Below are positions 11,234 to 25,100 of a DNA stretch of 64,000 nucleotides, piece after piece (positions within the stretch are counted from its first letter, which is position 1; each line of letters begins with the position of its first letter). Both the position numbers and the translations under genes were made by a program. The DNA is from Kalaharituber pfeilii (Eukaryota > Ascomycota > Pezizomycetes > Pezizales > Pezizaceae): assembly GCA_015179045.1 (NCBI GenBank), contig WHUZ01000012.1, positions 1,404,830 to 1,468,829 of the forward strand, in the 5' to 3' direction. The notes below the pieces were generated by a model. The model saw only the letters and a list, made by a program, of their open reading frames with translations, searched no databases and was not told the origin of the DNA.

Positions 11234-14200
11234 TCCGAATAGAAGATTTGTAGTGCGAGGATGCTGCAGGTAATAGAATCTGGCAGCAGACTTACCGTAG
11301 TCGGGTTAGCACAATGGTCCTTACCGCACGAGTACACAGTATCAATTTCTTATAGTTACTTTGTAGATTCGGGATCATAACGTCATGAGACTTCATATGC
11401 AACCGGACGAAGACTTCATGATATGTGTGGTTGTCCTAGAGGGGTTTGGGCTAGTAAGAGGGAGTATAAAGCAGCAGTTGCTTATAGAGCTTTCAAAGAT
11501 CTATGTAAGTACTATACTTAATTCCAAGCAAGTACTTTTATGAATAAGCCTGTTAAGGGAACTCAGACTCGATGCTGTCTCTGTTCTTCACGGTACCGTC
11601 CATCTCGACATAGTCTTGGTACAAACTCGCACTTTCCATCTCGTGCCTTTGGTAGTTGCTTTTATACGATATTGACTTTCCATCCCTCCTCCCATCTTGT
11701 TCAGAAGCCAGAGTATTCTCGAAGCCAGAATCTCTGATTCCGAGGTTTATTATTTTCGAGATCGTCCTTCTTGGGCAATGGGACACATCCATTGCTAACA
11801 ATTTATCTAGTCTAGTGGTGCCGAAACCTCACAGAGATTTCATGCTTCTTCTTGATTCTACCCAATACAGTAGTGCAACCAAAATTTTCTTCCACAGATG
11901 TACCGTAGAGGTATCCCTCCCCATCCTTTTACTCCCCTCAACCCCCTGGTCCCCCCCAAACTATGTCCCATGGACAATTGTACCCCGAAATTTCCCAACT
12001 TCCTTATAAATGTTTTAATTGTTAATCGCAGCTTAATTCTGTAACTGCTTCTCAATGATTTACTTTCATCAGCCCTGCCTTATCCTGGGAACAAAGGGGA
12101 AAAATAAAAATAAAATATAAGTGACAAAAAAAAGCAATAACCAACTAGACTGCATTCATATGAGCAAGGGCTTTCAAGATGCTAGAGCACTTGGAAAACG
12201 TTGATTTTTATGGCTGAATTGAAGGCGGTTCTTCGTTCAATAAGGGCACAATAGATGCTATGCAAAACTGGGTACTTTTATGCTGCCGTCAATCTGCTGT
12301 CTCAGCCCGCGTAAAAGGAGACATTGTGGATGCACTTTGATTCCAGCTAGGCTCGATTGAGAGTCGTTAGGTAGTTGGCTGTTATAAATCAAGTTAGGGT
12401 ATCGGCAAGCCTCACGCCAGGTTCCCACGTTTCGAACTCAGATGGCGTAAAGCACCTCGCCTAGGCTTGGATACCCAACCGGGCGTGTATGAACTCATCA
12501 GACAGTGCCGAGACTACTCGTTAGAGTAATATAAACTCAGTCCATATTCGATTAGCACGACTTTCGAAATCCTTCAATGGGCTTGTGGACTGCTTGCAGT
12601 CGATTGCGGGGCAAGGGATGAAAATGAAATGGTCAGGGAAGTGTACCTGGGGAAAAAGTGCAATGTCCGAAAAGAAATCTACCGAAATGCTCACATAATA
12701 ATGATTTATCAGCTTTGGTCGGACCGCGGAAGGGAGAAGATATTCAAAACTTGCTAAACATTGTATAAATACGCTATTCGATACACCGAATGTAAATGTT
12801 GATAAAAACATCTTGGACACTTGGATAGAGTGGTAATTCCAACTTTCCAACCCAGACGGTCCTATGTAGGGAAGCATTCATTGCACATGGCGTTAATAAG
12901 AGAGTATGTGGTACTCACCACAAGTACAGCTTGACGATCACAATCAGGACATCAGATCGTATTGGGCCACATGAAGCCGTCATTCACAGAGAACGTAGAT
13001 CTAGTCTTTAGCAGGCCGTGTTATTGCATATTCAAAAAATGCCATGAATTGTCCTTCTATGGATCATCTTCATCGACTGATTGTTGCAATTGGCACTTAA
13101 AAGGTCTAGAAAGTTTTGCTCGAGCCAGGGAGGACTACATTTGCTATAAGTGTACACGATTCCTGAATTTGATGCTCTTTTCTCGCCACAAGCGAATTTG
13201 GATCTGATCGGGGGGGCTCAAAGTCAGTGCTTTCATGACATAGAGGCACCTCATACTCAGGCGGCTACGCAGCATATCATCGGGGTTGCAGCTAGCAAAG
13301 CACATTATACGTCGCCTGAACGAGGCTTGGTGCCAGCTGAAAAGCGCACTGGAATTGAGGTTGAGATGTGGGGTTGCGGTTGCGGGGCAAATCGACTAAC
13401 GCCACTCCCTCGCCTCACTACTCATAAGCTTCCAATCTAGCCATCGGTACGATACCATTAACCATCCTCAAGTATGCCGATGCCAGTTTGGGCCTGATTC
13501 ATTTTCACTCCTCCTACAGGCACCCTACTTCTCCTCGTCCTCCTACTGTACTCCTCCCCCATACCCTTTAGAGACACCTATCATAGCAATTAGCCCTCAC
13601 GCAGCCTGGCCAAGCAAAGCCGTAGTTGCACACCCTGCACACAACAAGCAGCCCTACCAAACCCGTCATGGCAAAAGCAGCAACGGCTTTGGGGCAACCA
13701 TAGACAACTCACCAAAACAGGTGCTAGTACTTGGAGTGGCGCAGTACATTTTCTTCACAGGGTGCTCCCATGTGCTTGTGCGATATCTAGCCAGAATACT
13801 GTAAGCAGGTACTCCAAATGCTCCGCAGCGTTGGTTTCTAGTGCAAGTCCACCAGGACGATTAGTCTCGCCCCAGTATCATAAGATGATTCTCTCTCTCC
13901 TTTGGTCATGAGCACCGCCCGTTGTTGAAAGCTGGTCGGTTCGCCTCCTTGGTAGGCCTTTCCGGGTTTTCACGGTGATTAGGCGAATTGCAAGGAATAA
14001 CATTGTTCTTGCATCTGCTGCGACATCGAAGGCCACACGATCTTGATCTGAGCCTAACAGGAAGTACAGTAAACTCAGCACCTACATACATCCTGCCTCG
14101 CACGAAGAAGTATACTTACATACATGATACACGTACATGAACCTATACATGCATTCGCACTTCCTTTCTTGCATACATTTACATGCGCGTGCTGTGCACT

Positions 14201-16049
14201 GGAAAGTTTTAACCGCAATTATGGGATGTACATCAGGAAACTTGGCGAGAGATGACCCGATGATTGAAATTCTTGCACCCCACTTCCCTGCGAACATGTA
14301 TCCTCAAAGCTTTTTTTAAAACTCTTTTAGCTCATACGTTGATACCCCACTAAGATGAGAACAGGAGGCTTTTACAATTGAACATCCCGGAGCCAAGTTA
14401 CAAAGACTTGCATGACTACTGAGTTCGAAAGCTGCAACACTTCGCCTTTTATAGGGTCGGAATTTTCAACCAGAGTTAAGCCTGGGAATTTCCGGAAAGA
14501 CCTTCCAAAAATCTCAAAGTGAGCAGTGAATGCCTTTCACAGTAATGCAGGAGCGAGCTTGGTCTGTGTCGTACCCAAACCAGGGTAATGGGGACGGCGT
14601 CAAAGCGGTCAGAAAGAGTTCCGAATCTGATGGCGCTGCAGCGGGAAGGTGGATCTTGAAGGCTAGTACAAGAATATCCTGCAGAGTGCCCAATCAATCG
14701 AATCTAGTAGGTCTATCACTATGTTCATCATTGGTGGGGTTTTAGAATCTTCTTGTGGACATTTCCAAACACTTTTAGATACTTAGTGCGGTCTGGTGAG
14801 CTGATGGTTAGCATACATAAGTACACTATTCACATATTAGAGCGACGCCATCATGATACAACATTTTACGAGTCTCTATCAGGCCCCCACAATTGTTACC
14901 AATTAGCATATTCATACCAAGCAGTTACGTTAATGTAGTACAAGATGCTCGTTACATTCTGTGGTAGTTTTCTAATTTTATTCAGTGGCTTTACCAAACC
15001 TCTCGAACCTTGTGCTAAGCTACTCGATCAAGGAAAGCCGTGAAGGCTATACAGTCCACGAAGCGGAAGGGCCATTGCAGGCGGACTTGCATCGCAGCTG
15101 AGGCAACTTTGGACGGCGGAGCGCTGCTTTGAATTTGCATGCCAGCTCATAGGCTGCGTCAGCCAGTCATGACGGGGCAATTCAAATAAAAGTGAACCGG
15201 GCTGTCGTAGAGACTTTACGAGGTCCTCCTTCAAGGGCTCAGGGTGCGTTAGCATAATTCGTAGGTACTAACCGCTTTTCACTTCGTTTCGTTGTTCCTG
15301 GAGATGGTGGAGCAAGCAGCAAGTGGAAGTCTGTATTGGCCAGGGTGCGGTCTCGCTTCCGTGCAGCAACGAACCGAACCCCGCTGGAATGAAACCTGCG
15401 CGACGGATCGCGTTGGAATGGTGCGTACTCCCCCCGGTCGGAAAATAAACAAACCACAACGATGTTTCGACAACTACCACACAGCGGTAATGGGCCTCCG
15501 GAGTTGCTGACAGAGCCTGGGTACTCTACACTTCTGTGGGTAAGTCCCCTGGTATTTATCCCAGGTGTGGCTCCATAAGCCAGTACATACGCTGGCTGGT
15601 CCTTGCAGAGCTCTGGGGCGGCGGACATAGCAGCGGACAGGGATCCGGACCAGAGGGACACCTCGACAAATAGACCCGATGTTTTGCTAAACCAAAGCTG
15701 CTCCATGTTTGCATGGAAGATTCCTATACCACAGCCACATACCGCCAGTAGTACAGCTTGCCGACATCAAGAGTTACGAGCCTCGCCGCTGGTTGCTTTT
15801 TATTAGGCTGCTTTGATCTCGTTACCATAGGCTGCTGGCCAAAACATGGTTGCTTCCATCATTATTCTATCCAAAAATACAATAATTCCCCTACTCGGCA
15901 GTGATGGTAGCAGCTAAGGTAGGTTGGCTAGATCCGCAGCAGCTTGGAATCCATTCAGGAATTCATGGGGAGCTGTCCCATGCTGCATTGTGGTTAATTT
16001 TCCAGCCTAACCGCACCACACCCACTAGGGAACACTCTCTGAGCCCTTG
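11234..16049. other. Gene-poor intergenic region
   Basis: About 4.8 kb with only short open frames, none carrying a recognisable motif or plausible splice-linked exons. A tRNA A-box-like string (TTAGCACAATGG) occurs near 11306, but no B box or cloverleaf follows. Part of this stretch may be upstream regulatory DNA for the transcription factor at 16.6 kb. Confidence 0.5.
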
Positions 16050-16330
16050 GACAATCCAGTCCAGCCCACCTCTCCTTTCCATTACCACCCCTCCAACACA
16101 ACCCACCTCCACCCACCCCTCCCCCCCCTTCCCATCCCACCCCCCCCCCGCACTCACTAGCACCCGGCCCCGAGCACCCCATCCATTTTCTCGATTTTAG
16201 TTCTACGAGAGACATTCACTGCTTGCGCCCCTCCATATCCTCGTCCCCTCGTCCATCCCTCCTTCATCCCTCTTTTTCATCCCTCGTTCCCCCCTTTTCT
16301 CTTTGTAGCCCCTCTCTCTCAAATATCCCA
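16050..16330 (+). promoter_or_regulatory. Pyrimidine-rich promoter/leader tract of the C2H2 factor
   Basis: A strongly C/T-rich run (many CCTC, CCCC and CATCC blocks) about 300-600 bases before the start codon at 16644. Such CT tracts typically sit around transcription starts of filamentous-fungal genes. The exact start is not determinable here. Confidence 0.45.
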
Positions 16331-16643
16331 CCTGCCCTTCTTTGCATTCAATAGTCGTTCCTTTCCACTCTCTACCCCACAGTCGACCTCGAAGACTTTC
16401 ACAACAAAATTCCCCTATCAGAACAAATACCGAAGCTGCTCAAAGCTCACACGAGACAGTTAACGTGCGCCCATCTTTGCTCATACATAATCGCAATATC
16501 GGATTGAGCTTCGAAACTACAACAACAGGCACTGTCAAAAGGTCAATGAAAGAGTATTTTGGAAATCGGATACGAAAGTAACACGCGGATTCAACACCTT
16601 TATCTTTCACACGAAAGGCCGATCTCAACATCAGTCCAACTGT

Positions 16644-19283
16644 TTGATTCGTCGTGCCGCGTCTATGCCCAAAATAATGACGGTTCAAGGCCCCCAAACA
16701 CAATCGACGCGAAAAACACCATTAGTACAGGAGAGAAAGTATAAGTGCGCCTTTTGCGCCCGAGCATTCAGTCGATCGGAGCATCGTAGTAGGCATGAGA
16801 GGTCGCGTATGTTCACCCTGTCACCTTCAATACTTAACAAGGCACCTTCTGATATTGGCTGATTGTAGACACGAAAGAGAGGCCTTTCAAATGTCTTAAA
16901 TGTCGAAGCACATTCGTCAGACGGGACTTACTGTTAAGACACGATCGCACAGTACATGCAAAGGATGGCGGTATACCCCTTCACAGTGAAGTTAAGCGCA
17001 GGTCGACAAAGGCTTCGGCCGCGGCCGCGGCCGCGAAACCGTCGATAGCAATTGAGACTGCAACAATAGAGCAGATTGAAGGGACCGATGCTCTAGCAGA
17101 CATGGACGCGCGTGCAGCATTGTTGATTACAGAGCTTCATCAAGCTGCTGTCGGTGCTATATTAGATCAAGAACAAGAGGCTTTGTTAGAGGAAAAGAGT
17201 AGGAGATCAGTGTCCAGTAGTTCGGATGCATATGACAGCCCAGCCCCGTATTCATCCTCAGCAGCTCCATGGGACCCTCCCACCCCATCTTCCCCACAGG
17301 GTTCTTGTAATGAATCATGGAATGGAAGTTTACAGCCTCCACGGCTTCAGCTCCCATCAATGGATCGGTCCTTCTCGTCAGATCCATCTCATGCCCCATC
17401 TCTGCGCTCTGGATTGCTTTCATCCGCAGCTACGCCCGCAACGTATTCACCATACCCTTACACCAACCCTCCTTCTCCTCTGAATTTTGGGAACCATTGT
17501 TCCTCAACGCAGGCAGTTGCTCCCCCTCCCCCCCCTCAAGTGGAGAGCGAAGAAGAAAGACAGATTATTCTCGAAAACATACGAGAAATGGATGTCGAAC
17601 GGGCTGTTGTGGACAAGTTCAGGTTGCCGAGTAGAAGTGCTCTCAACAGATACTTGTCCACGTATTTCAACCTATTTCATCACCATCTGCCTTTCTTGCA
17701 TACCCCATCATTCAGTCCCTCAGCAGCTGCACCACCATTGCTTTTGGCAGTCCTGTCTATTGGGGCGCTGTACACATTCGAGAAGGAGCAAGCGTATGTT
17801 GCCCTTCCAATTGAATTGGATCAAATTACTAACGTGTGTTTAGCTACACGCTTCATTTATCTTCAAAGGTGTTGGTTAATAACTACCTGCACAGACACCA
17901 AAATTTCAGCTCTCGAAATTGCCCGTTGTGGAATACACAGACATCGCTCCTGAACATGGTGTTTGCCAGTTGGAGTGGTGACGCTAAGGGTCTGGAATGG
18001 GCCTGCTCTATCAAGAGCCTTCTAGCAAATGTAGGTCTATGCCTTCAATATGTATTACGCTCTTACTAATCACTCGTAGTTGGTTGCTGGTGGGAAGTAC
18101 GAGCTACAGCTCAGATTGGAGCAGCGCGGTGATGCTCTACCGACAAGGGAAGAGTGGATCGAAGATGAAGGTAGCAAGCGAACATTCTTCGCAGTCTATG
18201 TGTTCTTCGGTCTGCTTACCTTGACCTATAACCACACCCCTGCAATCAGCTACAATGAGTTTGACACTCTCTCTTTGCCTTGTTGTGAGACTTTGTGGAA
18301 TCTTGATGGATCGGATGAGCTTGCCTGGCGCGAGCAGCTTTCCATGGCAGCCACACCATCCTTTAAGGAGGCACATACTCGTCTATTTCAAGGAGATCCT
18401 CCCCGATACAGTGCATTTGCCGCTCGCATCTTGATCAACGCGCTTTTCCTCGAGGTATGGGGTGTTAAGAGAAGTCCAGAAATTCTCGAGTCTGTAGTCA
18501 CAGAATATCGGGAAAGATTACGTGTCGCGCTAGATACCTGGCACAGATCACTGGACATGTGCACATCAGAGACGATGATTGTATCTCTCACAGCTCCACA
18601 GAAGGGTCACCCATTGGTTTTCAATGCCATGGCCATGTATCGGTGTACTATCTCTCGACTGGAAGTGGATCTCATGTCAATTCAAGAGGCGCTTCGATAT
18701 CATGTGCCAAGCGAAGTTGCCTCTGCTATGACTGCAGCCGCTGCGATGATACCAAGATCGAATGCGATGACGAAAGTCATTCAGCAATGCTTCGAGTGCT
18801 TCCAAATTCCAGCGCTGATGGGCATCCGCTGGGTAGCAAGAACTTCGGCCCTTAATTGGAGTGTGGAACATCCACTCTGTGGGTTCGATCTTATGTTGAT
18901 CCTCAGTTTATGGCTGTACCGAGTCGAGGAGGAGAGTGAAACCTCTCCTCCTAATGAGGAAGAAGAAGCAATGTTGATTAAGCTCAGGAACATTTTTGAT
19001 GATGATTCTGTTGAGCTATATGGATCACGATTAAGTGCAGCTGTTGCAAGGATATGGGGTGGTATGATCGATGAAGTTGTGGTCTGGGGATAAGTACCCT
19101 CTCCTCTACTATATTTTACAGGAAGCTAACCATCTGTGCACAATAACCCAGTTGCTCGGTGAATCCTTCAAACTATTCTCACACTCGTTGGCAGTCGAGG
19201 ATGACATTGGAATGTCACACTCAACCGCAACCACTCCTGCGTCGACGCCTGAGGCGGACGAGGAAATGAGTGATAATGAATAA
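16644..19283 (+). CDS. C2H2 zinc-finger transcription factor with fungal_trans domain
   Basis: Exons: 16644..16806, 16869..17793, 17844..18030, 18080..about 19081, then a likely short last exon ending at 19283. Two C2H2 fingers lie at the N terminus: CAFCARAFSRSEHRSRHERS, whose last His is created by the first splice (GTATGT donor), and FKCLKCRSTF ... RHDRTVH. An Ala-rich linker follows, then a Ser/Pro-rich region and a fungal_trans-type regulatory domain (LNRYLSTYFNLFHHHLPFLH, LLLAVLSIGALYTFEKEQA). Two C2H2 fingers joined to fungal_trans is the layout of yeast Rsf2/Tda9 and fission-yeast Klf1; no orthologue is claimed. The 3' end is uncertain. Unspliced, the frame stops at 19093 after VVVWG (762 residues). 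An intron with a weak GTCTGG donor and an acceptor at 19151 (or 19122) would add LLGESFKLFSHS ... (about 802 residues). Alternative starts at 16665 and 16677 exist. Confidence 0.85.
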
Positions 19284-21806
19284 TACTTTAATTTTTGCGA
19301 ATTTGGACGAATCATTATTACACTTAATACTTACGAAGTTACGAATTTTCTAACCCTTTTTGGTCATTGCCTTTTTGTTTTACAAGTTTACGAGTATTTG
19401 CTTTATGTCTTTGCGACTGCTTTGGTACAAAATCAGCCTCGTTGCTTCTGCATTGTTTTTTTCCCTCAATCCGCTGGCTCTACGGTTGTTTGCATATTGC
19501 TTTTCATGCCTGCGAGTCATGCTATTGATTTTGCTGCTATATTTCGTCTTGATTTATGTCTTTTGGCGTATCTGGCTCGGTTCATTGTCTATTAATATTT
19601 AGCATGGATTGAGCGTTTTCTCTTGCTGTTTATACCTACTTGCTCTGCTATTTTTTTTCCTTTCTTTTTTTTTCTTTTCTTTTTTTCCCCAAAGTTTAAC
19701 GTCTGCTGTTGATATATTGCTTTTATCTCCTATCATTTACTCTAAAGGGCGGTCAGGGAGGGGGTTTATATCGGTTAAAGAGGACAGCTATGCGAAATTC
19801 GGAAATCAGGAATGGTCGGTCTACTGCTAATTTTTTGTGTCTGGTGTTTCAACAACTGTGCGTTGGGCCTTTTGAAGAATGGTATTTTATTGATACTTTA
19901 TTTATTTTTCTATTGATATCTCTAATGACTGTTCTTATAATGCATTCACCTCTATTTCTTTTTGAATATTTTTGGGAGGTGGCACTGGTTTAAGCTGACT
20001 TTTTTGGCCATGAAATATTATTATGTATCAACGTTATAATTTGGTTCTCTTTATCTTTTCTTTTTCTTGAAGTTCTACAATTAACGTCAATTACATGATA
20101 CTTTACGCTCAATTCCGTCATTCTCTTGCCTGATGGTGTCTTCGTTGATGTGATCTTTTACGATGGAGGAAGTTCACTTCCTCTGTTACTCTCCCTGCCA
20201 CACTTGGTGGTAGCAAGAGGGCCTTCTTATTTCCGAATTTAAATTAACCCAACATGTGTACCAAGTTTATTCGATCCCCCCGCCCTCTTTGTTTTTACTT
20301 CTTGTATCGCAAAGTGATGCTTCACAGTCTCATTACTTCTTTATGCTTTTACCTCAAGGACGAACTAAAAGTGAGGTGAGGCAACCTGAACGGGAACTCC
20401 TGAGATGGAACTGCTTACGACCGCAGCCACAGCTGCAATGATCGGAAACCGTTGCCATCGCAAGTTTTGTTTGTACTTGTGTCTATGCCTCACCGCTATT
20501 TGTATCTGCTTTCCTATCCTTTGCGTTGCCAACTCGTTGCCAGCTATGTTCCCAGCTGTGTGTTTCACTTTCTCTCGGTTGCGCAACGCCTCGTAACACT
20601 TTTGACACCGCATTTTCTATGGCAGTTGCTTACTTCCTAGCTAGCTTGATTGATGGAATGCTTATGTTATGTTTACGTTGTTCATCATGACGAACGTTTC
20701 CATAGTATCACGGATGTGACGGATTCGAGCGATCGTCACTGCAATGCGTGGTGGGGTGACGCGTGAGCCATGGAGGTTGGTTGGGCTGTCGTGGAGGTGT
20801 GGTGCGGTGGTAACGCAAGGTCGCACTGCCATTCGTGCCAGCCAGATCAGGGAATTGGATCGGTTGGTGAGGTGACACACGCCTCTAACGGGTACTACTG
20901 CGCTACGCTCCTCCCTCAACGAGAGTTACATGCTTGCACCTACATACCTCCAATCTCACCCACGGCATGCCTTGCTCTTCTGCCTCACAGCCCGTAGCAT
21001 ACATAATTTACATACTTAGCCGCAAGAAAAGAATTACGTTTATAGCGCAACTACGCTTGGTTTCTTCCCGATATATACTTCATCTCCGATTGACCAGTCC
21101 CGAGTGGCGTAATATAGAGTTCGTGTTCAACCTCATATAGAAATGCTTATCGGCCCTGTGCCGAGGGGTGGGAAATTGCAATATAGTTGGCTTTCGGTAA
21201 GTATATATTGGCCCCGGAGTATCGTGAGTTACTCATGAAGGCGATACAGATGATTAACGCTCAAGCAAGTATTCTTTCTCGGGAGACGGATTCTCAACAT
21301 GCGTGAAAAGCTGCCCTTTTATTTGCTGAAAAACATCCAAGGTCATTTTCTTACACTTTAGTTACCTCCCTAATTTCTTCAACTATCAACCAACCAACAT
21401 CTTGACACCCTGGATAATAAAAGAGTTACAAGAACTACGAGTACGTATAGGACGAAGTATGCGTACGTACACTATTCAATGAACAGTTCAACAAACCGTT
21501 CACGATTTCCATCCTAACCGAAGTGACGACGCCCAGCGTGCCGTTGGTGCGTCAAAATTCAAGTAAGTAAAAACATAAGCTAGTGGTGACCATTGCTATC
21601 CTATCCTATCCTATCAGATCGCATATATATGGGGGTGGGGGGAGGGAAGTGCGCTCCAGCAATGTGCACGGGGCACATCGCAGATAGAACGCAAGGTGAT
21701 TTATTTTGGCTTTGCTGGCCAGTATGGGGTGTATATGCATGGGGGGCGTGCGCATGTGTGCGCGCGAGCGGCTTGGATGTGTCTGGATATAAATGTATCT
21801 ACGGCG

Positions 21807-21829
21807 TGGATGGATGGATGGATGGATGG
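21807..21829. repeat. (TGGA)n microsatellite
   Basis: Five to six perfect TGGA units in intergenic DNA. Confidence 0.85.
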
Positions 21830-22124
21830 CTGGGTCAAAGGGGAGGGGGCTACTATGTAGCTAAGTTGGAAAGCTGGAGGAAGCTCCTGAGGTGTCTTGG
21901 TTTTGATTTGCTTGGATGCCGTTTTTGGTATACAGGAATAGGCAGGGAGATCAAGAAGGGGTAGCTATGGCTGATCATGGCTGATCATGGTGGCAGCTTG
22001 GTGCATCCTCCCTTGAGTGGCCCCCCGCCCCGCCCCCGCCCCGCCCCGCCCCGCCGTGGGCCCCGCCTTCATCCTCCACTTCTTCAAGCCTGTCCCGTTC
22101 GTCCCGCGTTAAGCTGCTTCCTAT

Positions 22125-22156
22125 CCAGCTCCAGCTCCAGCTCCAGCTCCAGCTCC
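22125..22156. repeat. (CCAGCT)n hexanucleotide repeat
   Basis: Five units of CCAGCT, read as (SW)n on the minus strand in a spurious open frame. Confidence 0.85.
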
Positions 22157-25100
22157 CAGTGCCCCCCCATCTAGCATCCCGCCGCACGTTCGCCTTTCGC
22201 CCCGCCTTGCTCAGCACATGTAAACAAATGCTGCACTGTAGTTAAATATGCCGCCATATTAGCCACTCCCATACACGAAACGTCGATGACCCATGGCGAA
22301 ACTAGTGTTGGCCAAGCTGCTACCTAGATAGCTTTGCAAGAAAGCAAGCTCTGCGACGCACAATACAGTGCAGCGCAGCAAAGGCGCATTTGCGCATGCC
22401 GTGGTGCGGTGTTGTGATTCTGCGCCTGCGGAACAGTCGCCATGTGGGAGGGAGTGGACCGTACTCGAATACTCCTCAGTACTTGCAAAGTATATTGCGC
22501 CGCAAAGCTGCGGTGTGTTTATTTGTTTATGTATTGTACTGTACAAATTGTAACGTACATGTAACGGGGAAAGTTCAACTAGCCAACTTAACTTACAAAC
22601 CTCCTTATGTGTAACATGTGTCGCAAAAGCTGAAGTATTTACAAGTATGTAACTTACTACTCCAAGAGCCGTACCACACTCTCCCTCTCCTTTCCCCTCC
22701 CTCACACCCTCCTGCTTCGAGCTCCACCTCTGCAAACCTTCTCATGCTCCCCGCCTTGACGCTATGATATATTACTAGAATCGATCTACTTTTACCCCGC
22801 CTAAGGCTAATCAAGCCGTCGACGTCGACCAGCCTTTACGACTTATCTACTCTACACTCCAAAAGCAGATTGTGAAAATATCCCCCCCACATACGTGTTT
22901 CATTGGCCAAACGCCTTAACCGCTTACAAAAACTTTTTCTGAGTTTCGCAATTTAGAGTTGTTTGAAAGTGAAACGGTTTGAAAGGTTGAGCTTGAGTTT
23001 GAGCTTCAGCTCGGGTCCGTCCGACTGGGGGGGGGAGGTTAAGTACTTGTAGAGCTGCTTACTACTTAAGTATGTATGTTATGATTGTCCTCTCAGTACA
23101 ACATGCTTGTTAGAAGTACCTATATAGGCCAAGCATGTAGCTATATATTTGAGCTCCATGCAATGCTCTCTCATATATCCTGTGCATCTCACGTCAATAG
23201 AAACAGTAAAAGACAGCAAACTAGCTTTTCGTATCTTTGTAAATAAATTTTCGTGACTTAATGATCTGTATTGTCAGTTTCCAAGCAAAAGTTACAGAGC
23301 TTTTACCTCCCACTTTCAATTCCCATATTCCAATTAACCCAACCACTACACCACCACTTGCCCCCGCGCCCCTCCATCCCAAAAAGGCATGCCACCACCC
23401 ACACGCACCCATACGACACTCATCATCACCATCACCACCCCTCCCTTCCCCCCAACCTGCCCCGCTACTCAATATATGCACTGCATGCGCATGTAGAGTA
23501 CATGTGCATGCGCATGCCGCTATTCTAGCACCTGCAATTAATATCAATATATGTCAATCAATATATACAACACGGTACCTGTTTCTCGTCCACTCGTCCA
23601 CTTCGTCCACCCGTTAATTTTTCGTTCGCCCCATTTACCCCCACCCCTTCGCGGGCCTGTACCTATGGTACCTAGTGTTGTACCGGGGCGGCCGTAGCTT
23701 AAATTTGTAACTTTTTCCTAGCTGAGCTGCTGGATATCACTTGTGCCTACATCTACATCAATAAACCATCTCCAAAGTAGGAAGAGTGCATAAAAACCTA
23801 ACTTTACATATTGCTTACCTTTTCGGCACAGAAGCAAAGCTATTCCACATCGCGGCGTGCATTCAAGCAAATAACACGTCCAGTGTAAGCAAGTAATACT
23901 CTACTGTATATATGAAGGAACAGCTTGCATTCAGTCACCCCCTCGCACACGGGAAAAATCATAGCAACTCAAACGAGCGAGTGGGCTTTCTTGCCTTAGG
24001 TCTCGCAATGCAATATTCATATTTCCCTGTGCGTGTGCAATCTAAAGCATGTCGTCCACTACTAGTACATGCTTATTATACCTAGCTCTAAGTAGAGTAG
24101 GTAGGCATGCTGTCAGGCCAGGTAATAAATATATTACCTACTTTGGCAGTACAAGTATCCTAACAAGGTTACAGGTTTTTTGTTGCATTTGCATTACGGC
24201 GCTTCGATTTGCCAGCCAGTTCATTGGAGGAAAATACAACAATACAATGGCTCTGTTGCGTGTCAAGTATGAAAAGCAATAATAATAAAAAAAGGGTTTT
24301 AAATAAAAGCCGTGTTTGCCATTTCACCACTTTCTTAGTAGTGGTGACTTCTGGTTGCTCCCCATATATTCCTCGCCGCACTAGCCGACAGCAACTTAAA
24401 TGGTTCGGCCTTGGCCGTGTACTCGAGTACAGTACTTACTGACACGGTCCCGTTCCCTTTTTCTATGTGCGCGCCCGCGAATAAACAGAGGGGTGTAGCG
24501 TGGACGGCGCAGTAGAAGTGGGGAACAGAGTGACGAAGACTAATCTTCTGCTTGTAGCTGGAACAGTGAGCTGGATGCGCTCGTTGCGGAGTTAGATATT
24601 CAGAGTTTTAGCTTGATCTCTACAAGTAAAGTGTCTCTATGGGTAAGTGGAGCATTGCAGCATTATCAACACCCCACCTAAGCGTAGGTGCATGTGTGGA
24701 CACCGAGAGGCTTCACTTCCTGCCGAGTACCCGCCTCGCATCCCTTCCTTCCTCGCCCGTTCAAGTTCCGTCCTCCTTGTGCGCCCTGCCTCTCCAAGCA
24801 TAGAGTATCACCGACTGGCGCTTTAATTTCTGTTGTCTAGAAGCTAGGGCAACATGTGCTATCGATCTGCTTGTCTGGGTGCCGCCGCTCGGGCTATGAC
24901 ATGGCACAGCAAGGTTCATGGCTGTAGGAAGTTGACCGCGCGGAGGTGGAGGGGCCGGAGCGCTAGTCAGATGAAATAGAGCTACAGGCAATGAAGAGCA
25001 TGGCTGGGTGGATGAGATGCGCCTGCCCTGCAACTGCGCTATGTTGTGTATGGATGGCGGGCGATAAACGAGCGCCTCCCCGAAAGACTGCCCGACCACC

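Noticed and set aside
11290..11370. tRNA-like A box (TTAGCACAATGG)
   Set aside because: No matching B box, anticodon arm or acceptor stem can be folded.
15239..15706. 155-residue minus-strand frame
   Set aside because: No motif, composition unlike the real genes here, no supporting splice neighbours.
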